A stretch of 64,000 nt of DNA. Origin: Hymenopus coronatus. Its lineage: Eukaryota > Arthropoda > Insecta > Mantodea > Hymenopodidae. Below, piece by piece: positions 23,772 through 33,432 of this stretch. A program made the position numbers and the translations under genes. How positions within the stretch are numbered: position 1 is the first letter of the stretch; every line of letters starts with the position of its first letter. The notes beneath the pieces were generated by a model, which saw only the letters and a program-made list of their open reading frames with translations, had not been told where the DNA came from and ran no database searches. The stretch is taken from the NCBI GenBank assembly GCA_030762935.1, contig CM060882.1:22449001-22513000 (forward strand), read 5' to 3'.

Positions 23772-24300
23772 CCATAAACTACCCTTTATATGGAAATATT
23801 TTCGAATTTTTTTATTTTCTTAAAAATGGCTAACGATTTTGATTAAAATATCGAATCTTTTACCTGGCAAATAAAATGTATATCTTTAATTTTCTGGGAA
23901 TAGCCTCTGAAGACTACTTTGTTCTGGATCAATTTTACGGAATTTTGCATAACTGCTAAACCAAAAATGTAGAACACATTAAAACACACAATTTATGCTA
24001 CATACATTTTTTTCGTGGGGTTGATCATTTTGAGATATTCTTTTTTTTTTATTTTTTTTTTATTTTACCTTTAAAATACTTATACTTTTCTCATACAGGA
24101 ATTTGTAACTTTCTGTCAATTCAAACAAAGGAACATCAGTCACATAGCAACCAGCTTTTGGCTTTCACTTTAACCTATGGTACTCCCTTATTTCGCTTCT
24201 ACTTACAAGGAAGCAAGTAGTAAGACTATTTCATAAGCTTTTTAACTCTAATTTGTTACAGAGATGTAGAGAAAGTGATGTGGAGAACACCTTTTCTTTT
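23772..24300 (-). mobile_element. HR1 copy lacking the palindromic half
   Basis: Begins mid-element (AACTACCCTTTATATGGAAA) and continues to the distal end GATGTAGAGAAAGTGATGTG. Confidence 0.8.
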
Positions 24301-24573
24301 TGAAGTTTGACAGCGAAAGTGCAAGGATGTTTGGTCTGCCAATGGCAGTCACGTCCTTATCAAACAAGCTGGTTGGAACTGTTGCACTGCAGGTGAGGAA
24401 GATGCCATGAATAGAGATTTCTGAGTCGAGGCGTTTTGCAGTTCGTAAAGTACAACTTTCCTAACTCTTGTTGGCAATCACGTAATGTTAGCACAGAATG
24501 TGACAGACATAAGCAAAAACACCCAGAATGCATCAAGTCAGGACATTGGCCAACCAGCAAGGTAACGTGTGAG
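24301..24573. other. anonymous sequence
   Basis: Frames on both strands around 24360-24705 overlap the start of an HR1 copy. Nothing supported. Confidence 0.3.
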
Positions 24574-25185
24574 AAAACATCTGATGTATTCCATTCTTTA
24601 GCTGAAATGTTTCTTACAAAAGGTTTTACCTACGCCATGCCAATCTGGATAAACATTTACAGAATTGGTCTTATTACTTGCTTTCTTGTACGTAGAAGGG
24701 GCTAAGCTAACGCGATTGTCAAATCTTTTAAAAGCTGGTCGCTAAGTGATGGTCCCGTTTGAGAAAAGTTCGTTTAAAATTTAACCCAATAACAAGGAAT
24801 TTGTTGAAAAACGGTCAACTCTACAACAAAACGTATATGAGGTAATTTATGTGTTTTAACGAGATCTACGTTTTTTGTGCAGAAAGTTTTTTGTCTATCT
24901 CTTATGGTTTACCAGTTATGCAAGATTTCCAATGACTTTAGAGGATATTCGCAGAAAATTCAAAATATTTTAACAGTATTTTAATCAAAATAGTTAGAGC
25001 CATTTTTGAGAAAATCAAAATGTTCTAATATTTTTCCATTTAAACGGTAGTTTGGTTTGGGGGGGGGGGATTTTCTTGAAAATGTTCGTGTCGCATTCTT
25101 GGAAGATACTAAACTTAAATACCAAGTTTAGTATTTAACGGACATTTTGTTTTTGAGCTATGCTGTCCACAGACACACAAATTAC
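24574..25185 (+). mobile_element. HR1 copy, palindromic end lost at a SINE
   Basis: TCTGATGTATTCCATTCTTT through the body and CCACAGACACACAAATTACG, where SINE-A sequence begins. Confidence 0.8.
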
Positions 25186-25454
25186 GTGTTATTTATGGAC
25201 GGTCTTTAACTGCTGTGGTTCTCAGTGTCCCATTCTATACTGGGCGTGAAAAACCGCTTAATTTTGTTCAGAGGTCTCTCTATCAGGCTTGAGGTTCTTT
25301 TACGTGCCATAAATCTACGACACGGGACCCACGGCTCTATTTCCCTTCCGAAGGAAGCCATGCTAAGATTTTTTACGCCTGAAAAAATCCATCGTCCTCC
25401 GCCGGGTTTGGACCCGTGACCTCGGGTATATGAAGTTAGCATGGTGCAGGGCGA
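25186..25454 (-). mobile_element. SINE-A with small deletion in the A-box region
   Basis: Matches the 20244 copy, including AACTGCTGTGGTTCTCAG, CTTGAGGTTCTTTTACG and CGGGTTTGGACCCGTGACC. About 15 bases between AGCATGG and GGGCGAC are missing, which removes the A box. Confidence 0.85.
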
Positions 25455-26075
25455 CAGAAAATATGCAGCCTAAAGCGATAGTCTCGTCCTTTAAAAGCCC
25501 GACGCTAAGTGAAATAATTGAAATTCTTTGGCTGCCAGGAGCAAACAAACGAGAATCGAGAATAAACGTCTTCCCGTTTAAGAAAATGTTAAGTGGCTAA
25601 AATTGAAATTAATAATCCGGAATATCAAGAAAATAGCTAACTCTACAAAAACAAGTATAATTATGAGATAAATGTTTATTTTAATGAGATCTGCCGGTTA
25701 AAACAAAAGTCATTCAGATTTCGTTTGTCATAAAAATATCTTAAACAATCAAAGTCGTTAAGAGGCATTTTTGAGAAAGTCAAAAATTTCTAAAATGTTT
25801 CAATGTAAAGGGTTGTTTGGGGTGGGGAGATTATCCTCAAAATCTTGGTGTCGCATACTTGGAAGATACTGAACTTATATACCTAGTTTGGTGTTTTACC
25901 TACTTTTAGTTTTTGAGCTATGCTGCCCACATACACACACATACCCACAAAAATAGATCTTTTTTTTAAAATGCTTTTTTTAGGATAAATGGGTACCCTA
26001 AAACGTATATTTCTGATGAAATGTGGGTATCAAATTTTTAGGTGCAATACAATACTTTGTCCATAAAATATATGT

Positions 26076-26640
26076 GTATATAAATGAATATCGGGGTTTT
26101 AAATCTTTATAATGTTTATTACATTCAACTTACAGTTATAAATATGTCAAATGAAAATGCAACTCAGTTTGTTTGTTGGCACAAGTGCGCATGTGCGTGC
26201 AATGTTTCTGCCGCAATCCGCTAGACAGCGGTAGTAGCAAAGATGGCGACTAGTAAACAGAAAGCAAGGGCCCCAATGACAGGGCTTGCTATGCATGGCC
26301 TCCACGTTCTCCTGACCTAACGCCATGCGATTTTTACCTTTGGGGCTTCATGAAGGATCGTGTGTACGTGCCTCCGCTACCAGCTGACCTCCCTGAATTA
26401 AGAAACCGGATTGAAGCAGCTTTTGCTACAATTACTGAATACACACTTATCAACGTTTGGGAAGAACTCGGCTATAGACTTGATGTGTGCCGTGTGACAA
26501 AGGGTAGTCACATTGAACATTTATAAGCTTCTTGGTAAAACTGTTTGAGTTGCTTTTTCATTTGACATATCATTCATAACTGTAAGTTGAATGTAATAAA
26601 TATTATAAAGAGTTAAAACCCCGATATTCATTTATATACA
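26076..26640 (+). mobile_element. deleted Tc1/IS630-type transposon
   Basis: About 565 bp with long inverted repeats of roughly 85-90 bases. The left begins TATATAAATGAATATCGGGG and the right ends in its complement. TA-rich junctions lie inside an HR1 copy. The middle keeps only the C-terminal part of a transposase frame (26294-26526). Most of the gene is missing, so the element is non-autonomous. Confidence 0.85.
26294..26526 (+). pseudogene. transposase C-terminal remnant, Tc1/IS630 superfamily
   Basis: Reads WPPRSPDLTPCDFYLWGF, then MKDRVYVPPLPADLPELR, then a helical tail ending CRVTKGSHIEHL and a stop. The PPRSPDLTPCD motif surrounds the third catalytic acidic residue in this superfamily. 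The DNA-binding domain and the first two catalytic aspartates are absent, so it cannot be active. Confidence 0.88.
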
Positions 26641-26672
26641 CTTTGTACTTAGTACGTGTAGAGAAAGTAAAC

Positions 26673-27342
26673 ATTTCTGTTCCCATCTTATGCAATGAAT
26701 TCCATTCATTCGTCCGACTAAAATGCATGGTTTAAAATCCTAAAGACCACCTTGATCCAGCAACAATCCGCAGCACTGAGCCGAGTCCTCTGTTGGGTAA
26801 GATCTCTGTGGTTGATAAAAGCCCAGCAGGCGGCTATATCAAACAAAACTTCCCTTTTAGAGGCACCATACCTACAACGCCACCTTTGTTTCGGCATCGC
26901 TATCAGCATTAAGGCAGGGAGATCCTTGTTGCTGTGTTGTTTAGGGCCATTAAAGCGGAAAGTCGATTAGTTTACTAATAAAACTGGAGAGGCAGTAAAG
27001 CAGCGACTAGGCACTAATGTGCATTTACTACTTGGCTGCGCACGCATCACGAGCGATATTCGATTCCAATATATTGGCAATTTAACCTTGAGGCGACGGT
27101 ATCGGAAAGTGATGGTCCACTCCAACTGCTTCCTTCCCTCAGGGAGCCGACAAGTGACAGTCGCGTATCCATAGTAACCGCGCGACAAAAGGCGGGCGAT
27201 GATAACAACTGCATGCATTGTCCCTTGCACGACAAATGACTGTGTCAATGACGTATCTGGCTTATGAGGGGTGCGCGCGCGTGTGAAATGCTGCTGCTGT
27301 GAATTACAAAACGGGCGATAGCAGTGGAGCCAATATGTAACA
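26673..27342. other. anonymous, moderately GC-rich sequence
   Basis: Open frames on both strands (26718-26970, 26967-27359) have no recognised domain and no clear splice borders. Possibly an old unrecognised repeat. Confidence 0.3.
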
Positions 27343-27460
27343 TAAAAAAATAACCTCATGTGCTACATTCACATTACTTTCTCTACCCTCTGCTTACTAG
27401 TGGTTACATCCACTTTTCTTACGAACGCTTATTTTCGTGTCTACTTCATTTTGATAGACG
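27343..27460 (+). mobile_element. HR1 distal-end fragment
   Basis: CTCATGTGCTACATTCACAT, ACTTTCTCTACC and a short body piece, followed by the inverted neighbour. Confidence 0.65.
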
Positions 27461-27485
27461 CTGGGAGTAAAATTTCAAACTTCTA

Positions 27486-27750
27486 TATTTTTACTTTCTC
27501 TACACGTACTATGTACCTACACAGTGTATACAGGAAGTATTGCATTCCACCCAAAATTCCATACCGAAATTTCACTGGAAATACACGTTTTAGGGTCCCT
27601 TATAAAAAACATTGTTTTAGTAAAAGGTATTGTGTATGTCCGTGTGTATGTGAACAAATAACTCAAAAACAAAAGGTCGGCAAAATACCAAACTTGGTAT
27701 TTAAGTTTAGTATCTTCTAAGCATGCTACACGAAGATTTTGAGGAAAATA
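27486..27750 (-). mobile_element. HR1 palindromic segment, first unit of a direct duplication
   Basis: ACTTTCTCTACACGTACTAT to GCTACACGAAGATTTTGAGG. The preceding CTACTTCATTTTGATAGACG is repeated at about 27757, so a unit of about 315 bases is duplicated head-to-tail. Confidence 0.78.
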
Positions 27751-28320
27751 TTTTCGTACCTACTTCATTTTGAGAGACCCTGGGAACGAAATTTCAAATG
27801 TCTATATTTTTACTTTCTCTACACGTACTATGTATATAAAATATAGAAAAGGTATTGCATTCCTCCCAAAAATTCGATACCGATATTTCACCGGAAATAG
27901 ATGTGTTACTGTTCCCTGTATAAAAAAAAAACTTAGAAAAAGCCCCATGTGTGTACGTGAACATAATAACTCAAAAACAGTAAAGTACCAAACTTGATAT
28001 ATAAGTTAAGTATCTTCTAAGGATGCGACACAAAGATTTTGAGGAAAGTCCCCCATCTCAAACATGGTAAATTTGTCGAAAATTTTGATTTTCACAAAAA
28101 TGGCGCTAAAGATTTTGATTAAAGTACCGTATATTGACGTTATTCAGAATACAAATAAATTTTATATTTTGGATTTTCTGGGAATAGTCTTTGAAGAGCA
28201 CTTTATTGTGGATGAATTTTGCGGGATTTTGCATAACTAGTAAACCGTAAGAGATAGACAAAAAATTACTACACAAAGCATGTAGAACTCGTCAGAACAC
28301 ACGATTTATGTCCTTTACAA

Positions 28321-28572
28321 TTTTTTTTTTCTTTTTGGGTAGCTTAGCGTCCTTTAACCTGGTTGGTCATATCGGACGATGAATGAAATTGGTGAAATGA
28401 TGCTCAAATGATCTCGGGGTCCGTGGACCTTAAAGTACTCGACATTAGTCTTCTCAGGATAAGGGAAAACCCCGAAAAAAACCTTGCACGGGTAACTCAC
28501 CCTAAGCAAGATTCGAACTCACGACCTGTTGAATGTGAGGTAGACACGCCACCACCACACTACCCAGGCGGG
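28321..28572 (-). mobile_element. SINE-B, full length, with target duplication
   Basis: Read on the minus strand: GCCCGCCTGGGTAGTGTGGT (A box), then CAGGTCGTGAGTTCGAATCT (B box), then a tail with CCGATATGACCAACCAGG and an A-rich end. Flanked by CTTTACAATTTTT (left) and CTTTACATTTTT (right) inside HR1. Confidence 0.9.
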
Positions 28573-28676
28573 CTTTACATTTTTGTTGTAGAGGTAACCG
28601 TTTCCGAGATATTCCTTGTTATTGCTTTCAGTTGTAAAGTACTTTGTACTTTTCTCTGACAGGAAGTGTCCTTTTT

Positions 28677-29548
28677 ACTTTTACTTTCTCCATACGCACT
28701 ATGTACATAGTGTATAGAGAAGGTATTGCACTCCACCAAAAAATTCGATACCGAGATTTCACCGGAAATATATGTTTTAGGGTCCCCAATATCCAAAAAA
28801 AGCATTTTCACAAAAAGGTCCGTGTGTGTGTGTGTCCGTGTGTCTGTGAACACGATAACTCAAAAACGAAAAGTCGGTAAAATACCAAACTTGGTATATA
28901 AGTTTAGTATCTTCCATGGATGCGACAGGAAGATTTTGAGAAAAATCCTCCCACCCCCAACTACCCTTTACATGGAAATTTTTCGAAAATTTTGATTTTC
29001 TCAAAAATGGCTCTAACGATTTTGATTAAAATTTCGGATATTAAACATATTTACCTGACAAATGAAATGTATATCTTGAATTTTCTGGGAATAGCCTCTG
29101 AAGAGTAGTTTATTCTGGATGAATTTTACTAAATTGTAAATGATTGCTAAACCGTAAGAGATGGACAAAAACTTACTACACAAAAAACGTAGAGCACTTT
29201 AAAACACACAATTTATGTTATATACATTTTTTTCGTGGAGCTCGTCGTTTGTGTGACATTCCTTATTTTTGGTTTCTGCTATGAAAAACGTATACTTTTC
29301 TCGAACAGGAACTTGTCAACTCCTATCCATATAAACAAAGGAACTTCATTGACATAGCAACCAGCTTTTGACTATCACTTTAACCTACGGTTGTCCCTTA
29401 TTTCGCTTCTACTTACAAGGAAGCGAGTAATAAGACTATTTCTGCTAATTTTTTCTGATTAGCATAAAGTAAATAGAAGTATAAGCTTTTTAAGAATTAT
29501 TTGTTGCAGGGATATGGAGAAAGTCATGTGAATGGTACACATCAGATT
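28677..29548 (-). mobile_element. young HR1 nested in HR1
   Basis: Complete, from ACTTTCTCCATACGCACTAT to GAATGGTACACATCAGATTC, about 870 bp. It sits in a T-rich target (GTCC, T run, CTTTTG) with no evident target duplication. Confidence 0.87.
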
Positions 29549-29833
29549 CTTTCTTTTGTTCTTCTCCTGGCCAAGCAAAGCAGCGGCAATCGCATAACGA
29601 TAGTTTTTTAAACATTTGACTATCACTTTAGCATAACGTATTCCTTTAGTTTCCTTCTACTTATAAGGAACTAAGTAATAAGAACATTCTGCTATTTTTA
29701 TCTCAAATAGCATGGTGTAGAAAGAAGAAGAATATTTTGTAAGAGCAAGTCATGTGAGTGTAACACATCAGAATTCAGCTTTAGAAGATCTGAACTCAAT
29801 ACTAAGTTTGATGATTATCCGATGTTTTGCTTT

Positions 29834-30715
29834 TTTACTTTCTCTACACGTACTATGTACATAGTGTATAGAGAAGGTATTGGACTCCACCAAAAAATTC
29901 GATACCGAGATTTCACCGGAAATATATGTTTTAGGGTCCCCTGTATCTAAAAAAAAACATTTTCAGAAAAAGGTCCGTGTGTGTCTGTGTTCGTGTGTCC
30001 GTGTATCTGTGAACACGATAACTCAAAAACGAAAAGTCGGTAAAATACCAAACTTGGTATTTAACTTTAGTATCTTCCAGGGATGCGACACGAAAGTTCT
30101 GAGAAAAATCCCACCACCCCAAACTACCCTTTACGTGGAACTTTTTTTTCGAAAATTTTGATGTTCTAAAAAATGGCTCTAACGATTTTGATTAAAATAT
30201 CGTATATTAAAGTTATTTACCCGAGAAATAAAAGGTATATGTTGAATTTTCTGGGAATAGCCTCTGAAGACTACTTTATTCTGGGTGAATTTTACGGACT
30301 TTTACATAACTGCTAAACCGTAAGAGATGGACAAAAAATTACCACACAACAAATGTAGAGCACTTTAAAACACACACTTTATGTTATCTACATTTTTTCG
30401 TGTAGTTGATTGTTTTTTTAGATATTCCTTGTTTTTGGTTTCAGCTTTGAAAAACTTATACTTTTCTCATACAGGAATTTGTCAACTCCTGTCCATACAA
30501 ACAAAGGAACATCAGTCACATAGCAACCAGCTTTTGGCTTTCACTTTAACCTATGGTACTCCCTTATTTCGCTACTACTTACAATAAAGCAAGAAATAAG
30601 ACTATTTCTGTTATTTTTTCTTGATTAGCATGAAATAAATAAAAGATACGTTTATTAACAATAATTATTTACAAAGATATAGAGAAAGTCATGTGAATGG
30701 AACACATCAGATTTT
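29834..30715 (-). mobile_element. HR1 repeat, full-length copy (family description)
   Basis: One of the best-preserved HR1 copies (about 880 bp). From left to right it has a palindromic end (ACTTTCTCTACACG, then ACTATGTACATAGT, then GTATAGAGAAGG), the motif GATTTCACCGGAAATATATG, and a GT-rich microsatellite zone. Next come a small perfect inverted repeat (AATACCAAACTTGGTATT), an AT-rich body and the distal end GTCATGTGAATGGAACACAT followed by CAGATTTTT. The distal end can itself fold through ATGTG/CACAT. No Rep, helicase or transposase frame exists in this or any other copy, so the family is non-autonomous. Asymmetric inverted repeats (CTTTCTCTAC at the very palindromic end but about 24 bases inside the other) and T-rich targets suggest a Helentron-type element. 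A TIR-type MITE is the alternative. Confidence 0.85.
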
Positions 30716-30719
30716 TTTT

Positions 30720-30838
30720 AAATTCAGGGGTCCTCAAAAGATGTATTGTCGGTGAAATCTCGGTATCGAATTTTTGGTTAGAATACAATACCTTCTCTAC
30801 CTACTATGTAAGCGCATAGCACTTGGTAGAGAAAGTAA
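30720..30838 (+). mobile_element. HR1 palindromic-end fragment, inverted after a full copy
   Basis: About 120 bp of the palindromic end, in opposite orientation, follows the full copy at 29834-30715 within a few bases. The pair forms a unit with matching hairpin ends on both sides. The same arrangement recurs at 45622-46590. Confidence 0.8.
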
Positions 30839-31283
30839 TAAACAGATTTGGAACTAAATTTCGCACTGTGGTACGTGTTTTTGCACCCTCGGTGTGTGAT
30901 CGTCAATTATTTCCATGCAATAATCTGAAGATTTAACATTAAATAAAGAAGGAGCGCCTGGCATTCACCTTGCTACCGTGCATATAATAATTTAATAGGT
31001 TGGTAGTGTAGAGGCCGACGGGAGACAAGCACCCAATGTTTTATTTCCCAGGCGCGTTGTCCCTAGGGAGCATGGGAACTTTCCAACAGCGTGGGAAAAC
31101 CCGGGCACCCGGCTTCACACCTAGGGCCTCAACACAACATTCATCTTCTCAATATTCGCAAAATTAGATCTTTACTTCTCGTAGAGCTATCGCACAACAT
31201 CAAAATATATTCTAAGTTATATATTCTTAAAAACCTTTCTGTTCTACGTACTTATTAATCTAAACTATATTAATTCAAAGATT
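30839..31283. other. anonymous sequence
   Basis: No feature recognised. Confidence 0.3.
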
Positions 31284-32072
31284 TTAATACGTTCTCTACA
31301 CGCACTATATACATAGGGTATAGAAAATGTATTGCATTACACCCAAAAGTTCGATACCGAAATTTCACCGAAAATACATGTTTTGGGCCTCTCTGAATAA
31401 AAAAAATCAGTTTTAGAAAAAGGTCCGTGTGTGTCTGTGGACAGCATAGCTCAAAAACCATACTTGGTATTTAAGTTCGGTATCATCAAAGAATGTGACA
31501 CGAAGATTTTCAACAAAATCGTCCCACCTCCAAGTACCCTGTACTTGGAAAAATGGCTCTAAAGTTTTTGATTAAAATATCGCATACAAATAAAATATAT
31601 ATCTTGAATTTTCCGGAAATAGCCTCTGAAGATTACTTTATTCTGAATAAATTTTGCGGATTTTTGCATAACTGCCAAACCGTAAAACAAAAACTTACCA
31701 CACAAAAAATATAGAGCTCGTTAAAACACACAATTTATGTTATATACGTTTGTTTTTGTTTTTTTCGTGGAGTTTATCGTTTTTGAGATATTCTTTGTTA
31801 TTGGTTTCAGCTTTAAAATACTTTTCTCATACGCGACTTTGTCAACTAGTGTCCATACAAACAAAAGAACTTCAGTCACATAGCAACCAGCTTTTGGCTA
31901 TCATTTTAACCTATGGTACTCCCTTATTTCGCTTCTACTTACAAGGAAACAAGCAATAAGGCTATTTCTGCTAATTAGCATGAAGTAAACAGAAGCATAA
32001 GAGTTTTAACTACAATTTGTTGCAGATATGTAGAGAAAGTCATGTGAATGGAACACATAAGATTTTTTTTAA
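31284..32072 (-). mobile_element. HR1 repeat, nearly full-length copy
   Basis: GTTCTCTACACGCACTATAT to GTCATGTGAATGGAACACAT. A deletion near 31550 removes part of the body. Confidence 0.85.
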
Positions 32073-32756
32073 TATAGTTATACTATTAATTTTGCAGGCC
32101 CTCAATTAAGGTTCTTATCGTATTCTGACTTCACTGTATAACTAATTGGCCACCACTGCTCAAGTTTATAAGAGAAGAGAGAACATTGTACTAAAGCAAC
32201 AACAAAGTAACGCTGATACAATAAATTTATAGCACACAAATTAATCGTCGTTATCAATATTTATTGAACTAGTTTTTACTACAAAATGCTATATCGCTAG
32301 GTCCGGATATTTGTTATTATTAATTTACATAATCTTGGAACAAAATTGCTGCTACGTCCGAAGGCTGCAGTTATTAAACATTTAGCTCGCAGTCATTTAG
32401 TTCTATATTTATGGCAATACGACCCGATCTTTCTGTTTTTATTGGAGCATTATAACGAACTTGATAGAAGTATGCTGAAGTTAGAGAACAGAACTTCTCG
32501 TTTATAATCACTCTGTTGGCTTTTTTTATGAACTCAAGGCTAATATATCAACTAGAAAAAAAATGTTTAGATATTGCCTAACGTATCGGTCCGAAAATAA
32601 AGTGTCCTCACAAATAATCCACATCCTTAAACTTCGAGGAGGTTTGGGGGCGTAGGCCCTTTTTGCCTCTTACGCGAGACCAGGAAGGAGGGATCATGGG
32701 AGAGACGCGAAGAATCGCGGATTACAACGTGCACAAGCATGTTAGGGATCCCTAAC
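32073..32756. other. anonymous sequence
   Basis: AT-rich. A GC-richer patch near 32630-32760 precedes the mariner relic. No gene. Confidence 0.3.
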
Positions 32757-32848
32757 GTTTTTTTTTTTCAACTTCTGATAGGCTATAAATGACATACAAG
32801 TTTATAGAAAACAATTATTTTATTACTAAAAGTTTTGTACACTTATGG

Positions 32849-32990
32849 TTACTTTTCAACATAATCACTGAAAAGATTGAGACATTTATCGTACCTGTGC
32901 ACAAGCTTTGCAATACCCGCTTCAAAAAATGTTGCCACCAATGATTTCAAATGAGCATTGACGTTGTTTTGAAGATCTTCGTACTTTACG
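32849..32990 (-). pseudogene. mariner transposase C-terminus, inverted copy
   Basis: Minus-strand peptide LKSLVATFFEAGIAKLVHRY, DKCLNLFSDYVEK, then stop. The upstream part of the minus-strand frame is antisense to the other copy. Confidence 0.85.
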
Positions 32991-32996
32991 ACGTTT

Positions 32997-33350
32997 GCGG
33001 AGAGCCATTCAAAACAAACGAAGAGGAATGCTGACTTCAGCAATTGTGTTGATCCATGACAACGCTCGTCCACACACTGCTGGCACAACTCGTCGGCTCC
33101 TTGAACATTTTTCAATGGGACATTTTCGATCATCCGCCGTACAGACCTAACCTGGCACCCAGCGACTTTCGCCTTTTCCCTGAAGACGTGGCTAGGAGGG
33201 CAGCAGTTTCAAACCATTGAAGATGTTCAAAACAACGTCAAGGCTCATTTGAAATCATTGGCGGCAACATTTTTTGAAGCGGGTATTGAAAAGCTTGTGC
33301 ACATGTATGATAAATGTCTCAATCTTTTCGGTGATTTTGTTGAAAAGTAA
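32997..33350 (+). pseudogene. mariner transposase C-terminal third, frameshifted
   Basis: Peptide pieces in order: AIQNKRRGMLTSAIVLIHDN, ARPHTAGTTRRLLEHF, a frameshift, WDIFDHPPYRPNLAPSDF, a second frameshift near 33180, then TIEDVQNNVKAHLKSLAATF and KLVHMYDKCLNLFGDFVEK with stop at 33348-33350. It has the second and third catalytic motifs (HDNARPH, APSDF) of the DD34D class. The N-terminal half is gone. Confidence 0.9.
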
Positions 33351-33432
33351 CCGTAAGTGTAAATAAAATAATTGTTTTCTATGAACTTGTCTTTTATTTA
33401 TAGCCTAACGGAGGTTGGAAAAAAAAAGGCCC

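Larger units (their letters stand above)
25455..26672 (+). mobile_element. HR1 copy interrupted by an IS630-type transposon
   Basis: The distal end is missing. It starts near AAGCGATAGTC, runs through the body and CA zone, and is split near 26076-26640. The terminal piece TTAGTACGTGTAGAGAAAGT lies at 26650-26672. Confidence 0.8.
27808..29775 (-). mobile_element. older HR1 copy hosting a SINE and a younger HR1
   Basis: Palindromic end at 27808, body to 28320, SINE-B 28321-28572, body to about 28676, younger HR1 28677-29548. The remaining distal part runs from TTCTTTTGTTCTTCTCCTGG to GTCATGTGAGTGTAACACAT. Uninterrupted relatives at 43735-43790 and 56560-56620 show the continuous target. Confidence 0.83.
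32757..33432. mobile_element. foldback mariner relic
   Basis: The 3' part of a mariner element (about 210 bases: transposase C-terminus, short 3' UTR, TIR) occurs at both ends in inverted orientation. The left copy is about 32766-32985 and reads to the minus strand. The right copy is 33215-33432. The internal segment with the second catalytic motif lies between them on the plus strand. Outer ends are T/A runs next to CAACTTCTGATAGGCTATAA and its counterpart TATAGCCTAACGGAGGTTGG. The two 3' copies differ at several sites, so the rearrangement is old. Confidence 0.85.

Noticed and set aside
28644..29108. Recurrent open frames in HR1 copies (MYIVYREGIALHxKIRYRDF and ILIFSKMALTILIKI types) looking like a conserved small protein
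   Set aside because: The frames recur only because the DNA repeats. They are broken by stops or frameshifts in most copies, are open on the opposite strand as well, and run through the CA/GT microsatellite.
32849..33133. Single 94-codon minus-strand gene
   Set aside because: Only the last roughly 45 codons are mariner. The first part is antisense to the other mariner copy across the inverted junction.
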